Assembly: GCA_013813765.1 (NCBI GenBank)
Contig: JACCRC010000201.1
Coordinates: 1 to 54,718 of the forward strand
From: Deltaproteobacteria bacterium
GTDB taxonomy: Bacteria; Myxococcota_A; Polyangia; Haliangiales; Haliangiaceae
Reading direction: 5' to 3'
Length of the DNA: 54,718 nt
A model generated the notes under the pieces. That model made no database searches. It was given only the letters and a program-made list of their open reading frames with translations, and was not told the DNA's origin. Both the position numbers and the translations under genes were made by a program. Each line of letters opens with the position of its first letter. Position 1 is the stretch's first letter. Shown here piece after piece: positions 1 to 7,804 of this stretch.

Positions 1-21
1 CTGTTCGCGCTGACCGGATAG
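1..21 (+). CDS. Possible 3' end of an upstream gene
   Basis: The first frame reads Leu-Phe-Ala-Leu-Thr-Gly and stops at TAG (19-21). It could be the C-terminus of a gene that begins before the window, but six residues do not support a claim of identity. The stretch from 22 to 59 shows no clear feature. Confidence 0.2.
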   Translation: MFALTG

Positions 22-59
22 CGTCTGCGCGAGATGCCGTTCGCGAAGGCTCTGAAGAT

Positions 60-473
60 CTAGGGCGTCCACTCGGGGCCCGACGAGCGCTCCACGAAGT
101 AGCGCGCGCCGTCGGCGTCCTTGTCCCAGTCGGCCCTCGAGCCATAGAAGATGTGGTTCTTGATCGCGGCGTCCAGCGGATCGTCGAGCGTGCCCGCGGT
201 CAGGTAGACGTTCTTCTCGTCCTCTTCCGCCGGCAGCGGCGTCCCGCAGGTCCTGCAGCGCGTGATGCTGTAGGTCGGCCGCACGGCGTAGGTGACCCGG
301 TGGTCCTCGCCGGTGAGCCAGTGAAAACGCTCGCGCGGCACGATCAGGATCGTGTTGCCCGTGCCCCCGCTCACCTTGCGGCAGTTCGAGCAGTGACACA
401 TCCAGATGCCCTCGAAGTCGCCTTCGACCTCGTAGCGGAGCGCACCGCACAGGCAGCTGCCTTTTCTTCGCAT
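60..473 (-). CDS. GFA/CENP-V family zinc-binding protein
   Basis: The 137-residue protein has the compact fold signature of the GFA (glutathione-dependent formaldehyde-activating enzyme-like) family. Its zinc ligands are visible as C7-x-C9, C26-x-C28-x2-C31 and C73-x2-C76 followed by Gly-Thr-Pro. Length is normal for the family. Members bind zinc and many are annotated as glutathione adduct enzymes, but the substrate of most is unknown, and none can be assigned here. It starts 25 nt after the stop of the DUF1963 gene on the same strand, so it is probably the last gene of a three-gene unit with that gene and the YkgJ protein. Confidence 0.88.
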   Translation of the reverse strand: MRRKGSCLCGALRYEVEGDFEGIWMCHCSNCRKVSGGTGNTILIVPRERFHWLTGEDHRVTYAVRPTYSITRCRTCGTPLPAEEDEKNVYLTAGTLDDPLDAAIKNHIFYGSRADWDKDADGARYFVERSSGPEWTP

Positions 474-498
474 GCAGCGACACTAACGACGTGATCGA

Positions 499-2430
499 CT
501 ACTCGTCCATGACGCAGTAGGCCTTCGTGAAGTCTCGTTTCGCGAGGGCCGCGGTGGGAACGCAGAAGAAGATCGAGGCGTTGTCGCCGAAGCTAAAGCC
601 GCTCACCGCATCGGAGCCCACGCGAAGCAGCAGCTGCTCCTTGGCCTCCGGGATCCCCAGGTAATACGTCGCGATCGCCCACCCGAGACTTGCGTGCGTC
701 GCACCATCATCGGCGTTGCTGGTCGCTGCCTCGTAGGCCTCGGATTCGGACTCGATCAGGGCGAGCTTGCGAATCGATTCCAGATTTGGTGACGGCAACG
801 GCCGCACGTGCGTGATCTTGACCGTCGCTGCGTCGAAGCGCTGCTGCGCGCCCAGTGTCGCCGGCGGCGATATGCGCACCAGCTTGGGCTTCTTCTTCGC
901 GTAGAGCACCAGCGATGCGATCCGCTGGAGCTCGCGCTTCTCGCCGAGGACGACTTCCGGCCGGGCGAAGAACCAGAGCATGCCGGTCTTGGGGAGGAGA
1001 GCGTCCGTGTCGTGCGGCGCGAGGTCGTCGAGATCGAGCTGAGCAAGGAACGCGAGGGGGACGTGCAGCTTTCCCTTCTTGTCGGGCGCGGGGATCGTAC
1101 CCTTGGGATACTCGCTGACCTTCAGCACGAGATCCTTCTCCGTGCAGTCGACATGCGGCCACGCGGTCTTCGCCGGGAGATCGGGTTCGCCACCAAATCG
1201 TGTCGTTCCGACGGGCGGCTTCCCGATCTTTTTCGGGGCCAGGTCGATCCGCGTGCGTGCGAGCGCGACGATCTTCTCCGCACGCTCGACCGCGAGCCCC
1301 GCTTCGACGAGTGGTCGCGCCGCGGGCGAGGCTGCGCGGGCTGGCTTCGCCTTCGCCGCCGTGGCCTTCTTCGGCGGGGGTTCCGCCACGGCCGCTCCGG
1401 GGATGGTCTTCTCGAGTCCTGCGATCGCGGCCGCGACAGCGCTCTTCGCCTTGCCTTTCAGCGTGGCGACGAGCGCGCGCAACTGCGGTAACGCGGCAGG
1501 GTCGGCGAGGTCCTCGATCGCGCTGAGCGGCACGGTGAAGTGCCAGTCGCCTAGCTTCGCCGAACGCGCGACGATCTTCACGAGGGCGGGGAGGGCGCCG
1601 GGAACCTTGATCTGGCGCAGATCCTGATAGAAGTAGCCCGTCTCCGGTTCGCCCTTGGCGGCCGCAATCTTCTCGATCTCGCGCACGAGTAGTGCCTGGA
1701 CCTCGGGTCGCGTGGCGTGCTTCGCCAAAAAGTCGGTCGACCTTGGCAGTCCGGGACCTCCGTGCACCCAGCGCCTGGCGGCCTCGAAGAACCGCGGATC
1801 GATCTCGCCGTCGTGCTGCCGCAGCGCATCGAGCACACGGCTTGCGTACTCCTTCTTGGCGAGATGCGGCGCCAGCGTGTCGGATGCAGCAGCAGGCGTC
1901 GCGGATCGCAAGACGGCGCGAGCGCCCGTCGTCCACCGGTGGTGGCCGTACTTCGCAGGTTCGCCGATCCACCGCGCCGCTGCCAGGAGCGCGGCTGCCG
2001 GTGCACCCTGGGTCACGACCGCTTCCCCGACCAGGCGGGTGATCTCGTTGCACGGATGCTCCTTGATCACCCGCGTCAGCGCGGCCGCCACCGCAGGGTT
2101 GTCGGCGTGGGTGACCAGGCGCTTCGCGAGGTCGTCGATGAGCGTGAGTCGGTCCTGGACCTGCTCCCAGAGCGGCTCGGTGTTGAGTAGCTCCTCGCCG
2201 CGCTCGATGTCGCTCTTGGAGCGACCGGCCGCGAGTGCATCCGTCCACCCGAGCGGACCAACGTCGACGGCCTTCACGAACAGCGCGAGCTGCGCAGCAA
2301 GAGGCGCATCGTCGGGCGGCGCCTCGAGGGTGGGGACATCGGTCGGGAACGGGAGATCGCGCGTCTGAGCTGCCACGGGATGCATCATGCCGGGATACGC
2401 CGCGTCGATGGGTGCCCCGGTGGAACGCAT
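499..2430 (-). CDS. HEAT-like repeat protein with C-terminal DUF1963 (YwqG-like) domain
   Basis: The 643-residue protein has two parts. Residues ~40-340 are helical and Ala/Leu-rich, with an armadillo/HEAT-like rhythm. A Lys/Ala-rich linker follows at ~345-370. From ~375 to the end it matches the DUF1963/YwqG pattern: a Thr-x-Phe-Gly-Gly-x-Pro-Asp-Leu-Pro motif, then a Phe-Leu-Ala-Gln-Leu-Asp-Leu motif and a Leu-Trp-Phe-Phe segment. DUF1963 proteins are cytosolic and of unknown function. ATG 2430 is used; a downstream Met pair near residue 15 is an alternative start. It follows the YkgJ gene by 24 nt and precedes the GFA gene by 25 nt. Confidence 0.8.
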   Translation of the reverse strand: MRSTGAPIDAAYPGMMHPVAAQTRDLPFPTDVPTLEAPPDDAPLAAQLALFVKAVDVGPLGWTDALAAGRSKSDIERGEELLNTEPLWEQVQDRLTLIDDLAKRLVTHADNPAVAAALTRVIKEHPCNEITRLVGEAVVTQGAPAAALLAAARWIGEPAKYGHHRWTTGARAVLRSATPAAASDTLAPHLAKKEYASRVLDALRQHDGEIDPRFFEAARRWVHGGPGLPRSTDFLAKHATRPEVQALLVREIEKIAAAKGEPETGYFYQDLRQIKVPGALPALVKIVARSAKLGDWHFTVPLSAIEDLADPAALPQLRALVATLKGKAKSAVAAAIAGLEKTIPGAAVAEPPPKKATAAKAKPARAASPAARPLVEAGLAVERAEKIVALARTRIDLAPKKIGKPPVGTTRFGGEPDLPAKTAWPHVDCTEKDLVLKVSEYPKGTIPAPDKKGKLHVPLAFLAQLDLDDLAPHDTDALLPKTGMLWFFARPEVVLGEKRELQRIASLVLYAKKKPKLVRISPPATLGAQQRFDAATVKITHVRPLPSPNLESIRKLALIESESEAYEAATSNADDGATHASLGWAIATYYLGIPEAKEQLLLRVGSDAVSGFSFGDNASIFFCVPTAALAKRDFTKAYCVMDE

Positions 2431-2454
2431 CGACCATTCACGCGAAACCGCTAG

Positions 2455-3294
2455 CTACGCTGACATCCCAACCCGCTGGCGAGCCAGCAAGCACGAGCTG
2501 GTGCCGGCCGTGAAGTGCCGGCAGGTCACCGGGCGATCCGCGTACACCGTGCAGCGATATCGCTCTCCGTTGCCGCCGCTGAGGGCCGCGCACCGATCGC
2601 CATCGCGGAGGACCTCGAAGCGACCGCCGTCGGCGACGACGAGTAGTGGCAAGCGCTGGACCGCCGGGTCATCGGCGTTGACCGGGACGATGTGGAACGC
2701 CTCCCGGCAGCACGCCCCACAGTCCTGGCAGTCGAGCGCGGGTTCGTACCGCTCGCACGTCGGCCACTGGTCCTCGACGACGCCCTCGGCCTGCTGGCAC
2801 ACGATGCGATCGCCCGAGACGCCGCGCCACGCGCACGTCCCGCAGTTGCCGCTGGCCTCGCCGAACGCAAAGCCGCCCGGGTGGAGCGGCGGTGTTTCGA
2901 CGCCGGCGAGCTGCGCGGTGGCGACGAGCGCGGCGTGCAGGGCAGGGGCCCACGACTCCCAGACGGCGCTGCGCAGGCCGCCCAGTGCGTCGCGCACCGA
3001 TGGATCCGAGCGGTCGGCGAGCACGTCGCCGCTCCACGGCGACTCCGCGGGTGTCAGCAGCTCGCGGAGCCCATGCCGGCGGGCGAGCACGTACTGCACC
3101 CGCAGCGCAGCGACCTCGCGCGGTCCCGTCGAGCAGGCGCGCCACTCGCTTCGCTCGATCAGTGCGTGGCAGAGCTGGTGGAAGATCGTTACAGCGCTGG
3201 TGTCAGCGAGAGAAACCGGAAGACCGATCTGTTCGACGGCGGTGATCCAGATCTTCAGCAGCGCGTCGTTCCCGATGGGCCGGTCCCCGGTCAT
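2455..3294 (-). CDS. YkgJ family cysteine-cluster protein
   Basis: The C-terminal ~85 residues carry the YkgJ-type cysteine cluster: C-x2-C-x2-CC-x3-Phe-His, then a Cys in a Gly-Asp-Arg-Cys context, a Tyr-Arg-Cys, and Arg-Pro-x-x-Cys-Arg-His. Family members are thought to bind zinc or an Fe-S cluster. The N-terminal ~190 residues include more cysteines (C-G-T-C and C-E-R-Y contexts) and resemble nothing I can name. The open frame extends to 3498, but that would run into the divergent synthetase gene and is basic low-complexity sequence. ATG 3294 leaves a 113-bp divergent intergenic space, so I chose it. It is the first gene of a minus-strand unit ending with the GFA gene. Confidence 0.8.
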   Translation of the reverse strand: MTGDRPIGNDALLKIWITAVEQIGLPVSLADTSAVTIFHQLCHALIERSEWRACSTGPREVAALRVQYVLARRHGLRELLTPAESPWSGDVLADRSDPSVRDALGGLRSAVWESWAPALHAALVATAQLAGVETPPLHPGGFAFGEASGNCGTCAWRGVSGDRIVCQQAEGVVEDQWPTCERYEPALDCQDCGACCREAFHIVPVNADDPAVQRLPLLVVADGGRFEVLRDGDRCAALSGGNGERYRCTVYADRPVTCRHFTAGTSSCLLARQRVGMSA

Positions 3295-3407
3295 GCTCGC
3301 CGAGCGTACCGTGGAAGAAAGAGCTAGGGCGGTCCGAACCACATCGTGAGTGCGCGCGAAGGCCGTCGTCGCTGCCGTCTCCGACCCAGGCGACGTACAG
3401 TGCGCGC

Positions 3408-4952
3408 ATGCACGTTCCGCTGACCTTGCTGGACTTCCTCGAACGCGCCGAGCTGGTCTACGGCGATCGGGTCGCTGTTGTCGACGAACCGCAGCCACCG
3501 GGCGGCGGACTCGAGCGGATCACGTACTCGGAGCTCGCCGCGATGTCGCGAAGCCTGGCGTCCGCGCTCGACGAGCTCGGCGTCGCTGAAGGTGCGCGCG
3601 TCGCGATCGTGTCGCCGAATGCCGCGCGCTTCGTGGTCGCGCTGTTCGGCGTCTCCGCGTTCGGCCGGATCCTCGTGCCGGTCAACTTCCGGCTGAAGCC
3701 CGAGGAGATCCGCTACATCGTCGAGCACTCGGGCTCGACCGCGATGCTCGTGGACGCCGAGCTCGAGGAGCTCGTGCGCGACGTCCCCATCGAGCATCGC
3801 CTCGTGATGGGGGAGGGCAGCGATGCGCAGCTGTTTCGCCGCAGCGATGCGAAGCCGCGCTTCGCCGTCACTGACGAGACCGCGACCGTCTCCATCAACT
3901 ACACCTCGGGCACCACCGCGCGGCCGAAGGGCGTGCAGCTCTCGCAGCGCAGCTGCTGGCTCAACGCGGTGACGTTCGGCTGGCACGTCGGCGTCACGGA
4001 CCGCGACGTCTATCTGCACACGCTGCCCACGTTCCACTGCAACGGCTGGGGCATGCCCTATGCGCTCACCGCGATGGGCGTCCGCCAGATCATCATCCGC
4101 AAGATCGACGGCGCCGAGATCCTGCGCCGGATCGAGGCGGAGGGCGTCACGCTGCTCAATGGTGCGCCCGCCGTGGTCGCGGCGATCCTCGATGCGGCCA
4201 CTGAGCGTCGCGAGCGGGGCGAGCCCGTTCCGGGCAGCGGCACGGTGCGCATCGTGGTCGCAGGCGCGCCACCGCCGTCGAAGACGATCGAGCGCGTGGA
4301 GACCGAGCTCGGCTGGGAGTTTATCCAGATCTACGGGCTCACCGAGACGTCGCCACTACTGACCGTCAACCGCGCGCCCGCGGAGTGGGACGAGCTGTCG
4401 CCGGCCGCGCGCGCGCAGCGGCTCTCGCGCGCCGGAGTGCCCGCGATCGGAGTCCGGATCGAGGTCAGTCCCAGCGGCGAGCTCCTCGCGCGATCGAACC
4501 ACGTCTTCGACGGCTACTACGAGCAGCCCGGGGAGACCGACCGCGCAGTGGTGGACGGCTGGTTTCACACCGGCGATGGCGGGCACCTCGACGGCGCCTA
4601 CGCCGTGATCACTGATCGCAAGAAGGACGTGATCATCAGCGGCGGCGAGAACGTGTCGTCGATCGAGGTCGAGGACTGTCTCTACCAGCACCCCGCGGTC
4701 GCAGAAGCCGCCGTGATCGGCGTGCCGCACGAGAAGTGGGGCGAGACCGTGCTCGCGTGCGTCGTGTTGCGTCCGGGCGCAACCGCGACCTCCCGCGAGC
4801 TGATCGATCACTGCCGCGAGCGCCTGGCGCACTTCAAGTGCCCGACGACCGTCGAGCTGCGCGAGTCCATGCCGCGCACCGCGACCGGCAAGCTGCAGAA
4901 GTTCCGGCTGCGCGAGCCGTACTGGGCCGGTCACGCGCGCGGCGTCAATTAG
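3408..4952 (+). CDS. Class I adenylate-forming acyl-CoA synthetase (AMP-dependent)
   Basis: The 514-residue protein has the normal length for a fatty acid/carboxylate-CoA ligase. The P-loop-like AMP-binding motif appears as Tyr-Thr-Ser-Gly-Thr-Thr-x-x-Pro-Lys-Gly near residue 165. The adenine motif Tyr-Gly-Leu-Thr-Glu-Thr is near 308, the Gly-Trp-Phe-His-Thr-Gly-Asp motif near 383, the hinge Asp-Arg-Lys-Lys-Asp near 402, and the catalytic C-terminal Thr-Gly-Lys-Leu-Gln-Lys lysine near 495. It should activate a carboxylic acid with ATP and load it on CoA in the cytosol. The chain-length preference is not readable. It is transcribed divergently from the YkgJ gene and lies 86 bp upstream of grpE. 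Confidence 0.93.
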   Translation: MHVPLTLLDFLERAELVYGDRVAVVDEPQPPGGGLERITYSELAAMSRSLASALDELGVAEGARVAIVSPNAARFVVALFGVSAFGRILVPVNFRLKPEEIRYIVEHSGSTAMLVDAELEELVRDVPIEHRLVMGEGSDAQLFRRSDAKPRFAVTDETATVSINYTSGTTARPKGVQLSQRSCWLNAVTFGWHVGVTDRDVYLHTLPTFHCNGWGMPYALTAMGVRQIIIRKIDGAEILRRIEAEGVTLLNGAPAVVAAILDAATERRERGEPVPGSGTVRIVVAGAPPPSKTIERVETELGWEFIQIYGLTETSPLLTVNRAPAEWDELSPAARAQRLSRAGVPAIGVRIEVSPSGELLARSNHVFDGYYEQPGETDRAVVDGWFHTGDGGHLDGAYAVITDRKKDVIISGGENVSSIEVEDCLYQHPAVAEAAVIGVPHEKWGETVLACVVLRPGATATSRELIDHCRERLAHFKCPTTVELRESMPRTATGKLQKFRLREPYWAGHARGVN

Positions 4953-5038
4953 CGGGCTTTCGAGCGAAGCAGCCGCCGCGCTGCCCGACTGGGATCCAGG
5001 CGGGAAGTTCTGAGGCCGGGTTCGCTGTACAACTGTGC

Positions 5039-5638
5039 ATGGCCGATCCTGATGTTCCGTTCGATGCGATCGCCGCTGCCAAGGAGTTCGACGATCTGCT
5101 CGCCGAGGCCGGTGCCGGCAGTGCGCTGGAGGGCGCCGAGTACGTCGCGACCCTCGAGGACGAGATCGAGGAGCTGAACAAGGTCGTCGCGGAGAAGGAC
5201 GCCCTGCTCCACAAGGCAAACCAGCGCGCCGATCAAGCGCACGCCGAGATCGAGGCTGCGGCGAAGCGGCTCGAGAATGCCTCGGCCAAGGAGCTCGGGC
5301 GCCGCACGCGGCAGCTGCTCGAGGGGTTCCTGCCGGTCGTCGATGATCTCGATCGCGGGATCGCCGCAGCGAGGCAACACGCCGAGTCTGCCGACGTGGT
5401 GACCGGGCTCGAGCTCGTCAGGCGGAGCATGCTCGCGCGGCTCGGCCAGCTCGGCGTCACGCACGTCCCCGCGCTCGGTGAGAAGTTCGATCCGCACCGG
5501 CACGAGGCGATCGCGCTGGTGCCGGTCTCGGATCCTGCGCAGGACGGCCACGTGATCGACGTGATGCGCGAGGGCTACGCGATCGGCGAGGAGACGCTGC
5601 GGCCCGCCGGCGTCGCTGTCGGCAAGCGCACGGCGTGA
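5039..5638 (+). CDS. grpE: GrpE nucleotide exchange factor (DnaK co-chaperone)
   Basis: The 199-residue protein has the GrpE plan. An acidic N-terminus is followed by a long coiled coil (~35-90), then a helical hairpin containing Leu-x-x-Phe-Leu-Pro-Val-Val-Asp-Asp-Leu-Asp-Arg. The C-terminal beta domain has the signature Gly-Glu-x-Phe-Asp-Pro-x-x-His-Glu-Ala and ends in Gly-Tyr-x-x-x-(x)n-Leu-Arg-Pro-Ala-x-Val-x-Val-Gly. GrpE releases ADP from DnaK. ATG 5039 is chosen because upstream sequence is non-homologous spill-over into the synthetase gene. No dnaK or dnaJ lies beside it, and I see no CIRCE-type inverted repeat upstream, so heat regulation is not evident here. Confidence 0.9.
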   Translation: MADPDVPFDAIAAAKEFDDLLAEAGAGSALEGAEYVATLEDEIEELNKVVAEKDALLHKANQRADQAHAEIEAAAKRLENASAKELGRRTRQLLEGFLPVVDDLDRGIAAARQHAESADVVTGLELVRRSMLARLGQLGVTHVPALGEKFDPHRHEAIALVPVSDPAQDGHVIDVMREGYAIGEETLRPAGVAVGKRTA

Positions 5639-5701
5639 CACCGACCTGGGGCCATCTAGTTCCAGTGCCGCCAGGCACGTACGTTGCAATTCGATGCTGT
5701 G

Positions 5702-5911
5702 ATGCCAACGACCGAGGAACACGTCACCCGGATTGTCGAGCGGTTGCGCCGTGATCACCCGGATCCGGCCCTGCGCGAGGAGCTCTACGCCGACGGCAAG
5801 CTCGGCGAGTACGTGCGCACGCTCATGAACGGCCACGACGTCAACGATGCGACGATCGAGAAGATCGCCGCGGATGTCCGCGCGGCCGAGGACGGCGCTC
5901 CGCATCACTAG
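5702..5911 (+). CDS. Small hypothetical protein (69 aa)
   Basis: A short acidic helical protein follows grpE by 63 bp. I do not recognise the family. It contains a Leu-Arg-Arg-Asp-His-Pro-Asp-Pro segment and a Tyr-Val-Arg-Thr-Leu-Met-Asn-Gly-His-Asp segment, with no Cys, no signal peptide and no membrane segment. ATG 5702 is preferred over an in-frame TTG at 5684. Codon use matches the neighbours, which supports it being real. Confidence 0.55.
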   Translation: MPTTEEHVTRIVERLRRDHPDPALREELYADGKLGEYVRTLMNGHDVNDATIEKIAADVRAAEDGAPHH

Positions 5912-5950
5912 ATGTGCGACTGCGCAGCAGGTGGGTACGTCCGGACTCGC

Positions 5951-6322
5951 ATGAAACTCAAACATCTCGTGGCGGGCCTCGCGCTCGCTGGTGCGCTCGG
6001 GGCATGCAGCAAGGGGGGCTCGGCCGACGTCGATGCGTTCATGAAGCTCGACACCGAGAAGGCGGCGGCGTTCGCGGCCGGCGGTACCGACTGCGCAGCG
6101 AAGGCGAAGAGCGCGGGCGAGTGGCGCACCAAGCACTCGGCCGAGTACAAGGCGCTTCAGGCCAAGCTGAACAAGCAGTGGTCGGACGGTCCGCCCGGAG
6201 AGGTGAAGGAGAAGTACGGCGACGTGATCAAGGCGAACAAGAAGGCCGTCGTCCGCGCGATGCTCGACTGCAGCAACGATCCGACGTTCAGCAAGATGAT
6301 GGACGACACGACGGCGGACTGA
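5951..6322 (+). CDS. Small lipoprotein (123 aa)
   Basis: The protein begins with a short basic region, a hydrophobic stretch and the lipobox Gly-Ala-Leu-Gly-Ala-Cys, so it should be a lipidated envelope protein with Cys19 as the acylated residue. The mature part is Lys/Ala-rich and helical, with two further cysteines (near residues 38 and 109) that could form a disulfide. Function is unknown. ATG 5951 is chosen because it gives a clean signal peptide; the 13 in-frame codons upstream do not. It converges on the rhodanese-like gene. Confidence 0.75.
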   Translation: MKLKHLVAGLALAGALGACSKGGSADVDAFMKLDTEKAAAFAAGGTDCAAKAKSAGEWRTKHSAEYKALQAKLNKQWSDGPPGEVKEKYGDVIKANKKAVVRAMLDCSNDPTFSKMMDDTTAD

Positions 6323-6380
6323 GCGCGGTCAGGTCTTTCGACAGGAGCAGGCCCTGGTACTTCCCCCCCTCGCACGACGC

Positions 6381-6797
6381 TCAGCTCTTGTTGACCGGCT
6401 TTCCGGCCTTGTTCCAGCCGTCCGTTCCAGCGCTCATGACAAACACGTTCTTGTAGCCCATCTGGATGGCGCGCCCGGCGCCAGTGTGTGAAGCCATTCA
6501 ACCAGGGCCTCCACAATAGAAGACGAGCTTCGTGTTCTTGTCGGCGGGCAGGGCGCTCGCGGTGAACGTCTCCTCGTCCTCGATCAGGATCGCGCCCGGC
6601 AGCGTGCCCGCCTTCTTGCGAGTCTTCTCGCTGTTGCAGTCGACGGCCGTCAGCGTCTTGGCCTCGAGGCCAGCGGCGACCTCGTCGACCGACATCTCGG
6701 GAAGGTTGTGCTCGACCTTCGACTTCGAGTCCTTCGACTCGCAACCGAGTGAGGGGGCCGCGAGAGCGATGGCCACGGAGAACAGCAGCGTGCGCAT
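6381..6797 (-). CDS. Candidate selenoprotein: rhodanese-like lipoprotein with in-frame UGA (Sec100)
   Basis: Seen: from ATG 6797 the protein has a signal peptide ending Pro-Ser-Leu-Gly-Cys19 (lipobox), then a rhodanese-like domain. The active-site loop reads Phe-Tyr-Cys95-Gly-Gly-Pro-Gly, followed by TGA at 6498-6500. The same frame then continues for 38 codons to a TGA at 6381, giving Met-Ala-Ser-His, Ala-Ile-Gln-Met-Gly-Tyr, Val-Phe-Val-Met-x-Ala-Gly and a Gly-Trp-x-x-Ala-Gly-Lys-Pro ending, which is the usual rhodanese C-terminus. Known: related rhodanese-like proteins often have a second Cys about five residues after the first. Inferred: UGA encodes selenocysteine, making a Cys-x4-Sec pair in a 138-residue envelope protein. 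A hairpin 14 nt downstream supports this. The alternative is a nonsense-mutated pseudogene truncated at residue 99. Confidence 0.72.
6467..6483 (-). promoter_or_regulatory. Candidate bacterial SECIS hairpin in the rhodanese-like gene
   Basis: On the coding strand, 14 nt after the UGA, the sequence TGGCGC-CGGGC-GCGCCA forms a perfect 6-bp stem with a 5-nt loop. The second loop base is G, and the loop starts 20 nt after the UGA. Bacterial SECIS elements generally place the loop about 16-37 nt downstream with a G in the first two loop bases. GC-rich DNA makes chance hairpins common, so on its own this is only moderate evidence. Confidence 0.55.
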
Positions 6798-6831
6798 GCA
6801 CCGAGCATAGCGCACCCCCGGGGTTCGTCAC

Positions 6832-7743
6832 TCAGGCAGGCGTGGGGTTCGCAGGTCGAAGCTTGCGCCACAGCCCCGTGGCGAGCTTCACGAGGATCAA
6901 CGAAACGATGCCCGCGATCACGCCCACGATACCCTCGAGCGCCGACGATCCGATCGTCTCGATGACGGCGCCGCGTTCGGCGGTGATGGCCGCGATCTTC
7001 TCGTTGAGCCACGGGATGCCGTGGACGAGGATGCCGCCTCCGACGAGGAACATCGCGATCGTGCCGGCGATCGAGAGGAGCTTCATCAGCCACGGCGCGA
7101 CGGCGAGGATGGCACGGCCGAGCGTCTGCGTCCCCTTCTTGAGGCTCAGGCGCAGGCCGAGGTCATCGATCTTCACGATGCCGGCGACGAGGCCATAGAC
7201 GCCGACCGTCATGAGTAGCGAGATCGCGACGAGGACGCCCGCCTGCGAGGCAAGCGACTTGCCGGCGACAACGCCGAGCGAGATCGCGATGATCTCCGCC
7301 GAGAGAATGAAGTCGGTGCGCACCGCGCCCTTGATCTTGTCCTTCTCCAGCGCGACCAGGTCGACCGTGACGTCCTTGGCGGCCGCGTGGAGCTCTGCCT
7401 CGTGCTGCTTGTCCTCCTTCGACGGGAAGAACTTGTGGTGCAGCTTCTCCACGCCCTCGAAGCACAGGAACGCGCCGCCGAACATCAGCAGCGGGATGAT
7501 CGCGACCGGCAGCAGGTAGCTGATGAGGAGCGCGGCCGGCACGAGGATGGCCTTGTTGCGCAGCGAGCCCTTCGCGACGGCCCACACGACGGGCAGCTCG
7601 CGATCCGCGCTGAGACCGGTGACCTGCTGGGCGTTGAGCGCCAGGTCGTCGCCGAGGACACCAGCGGTCTTCTTCGCGGCAACCGAGACGTCGTCGAGCA
7701 TCATCGTGATGTCGTCGAGCAACGCGAGCAAGCTGGAAGCCAT
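6832..7743 (-). CDS. DUF808 / YedI family inner-membrane protein
   Basis: The 303-residue protein starts with the family's characteristic Met-Ala-x-Ser-Leu-Leu-Ala-Leu-Leu-Asp-Asp-Ile segment. It then has Asp-Asp-Val-Ala/Ser-x-Ala-x-Lys-Lys-Thr-Ala-Gly-Val-Leu-Gly-Asp-Asp-Leu-Ala. About six hydrophobic segments follow (near 75-105, 140-165, 170-190, 210-235, 245-265 and 270-290). YedI-type proteins are polytopic inner-membrane proteins of unknown function. ATG 7743 is chosen over an upstream in-frame codon because it matches the family N-terminus. The next gene on this strand, the rhodanese-like gene, starts 34 bp downstream of its stop. Confidence 0.85.
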   Translation of the reverse strand: MASSLLALLDDITMMLDDVSVAAKKTAGVLGDDLALNAQQVTGLSADRELPVVWAVAKGSLRNKAILVPAALLISYLLPVAIIPLLMFGGAFLCFEGVEKLHHKFFPSKEDKQHEAELHAAAKDVTVDLVALEKDKIKGAVRTDFILSAEIIAISLGVVAGKSLASQAGVLVAISLLMTVGVYGLVAGIVKIDDLGLRLSLKKGTQTLGRAILAVAPWLMKLLSIAGTIAMFLVGGGILVHGIPWLNEKIAAITAERGAVIETIGSSALEGIVGVIAGIVSLILVKLATGLWRKLRPANPTPA

Positions 7744-7804
7744 GCCGATTGGTAACACTACGCGCGTCCCCCACAAACGGACCGGTCCGGGTTACTGCTC
7801 GGGA

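Noticed and set aside
707-2437. Long Arg-rich open frame over the DUF1963 gene
   Set aside because: Its Arg/Ala/Gly-rich composition is that of a shifted-frame shadow in GC-rich DNA; the other frame has recognisable domains.
6381-6500. Rhodanese gene as a simple truncated gene or frameshift
   Set aside because: The frame is unchanged across the TGA and the residues beyond it fit the rhodanese C-terminus, so no frameshift is needed. A nonsense mutation remains possible but is less likely given the hairpin and the second UGA gene.
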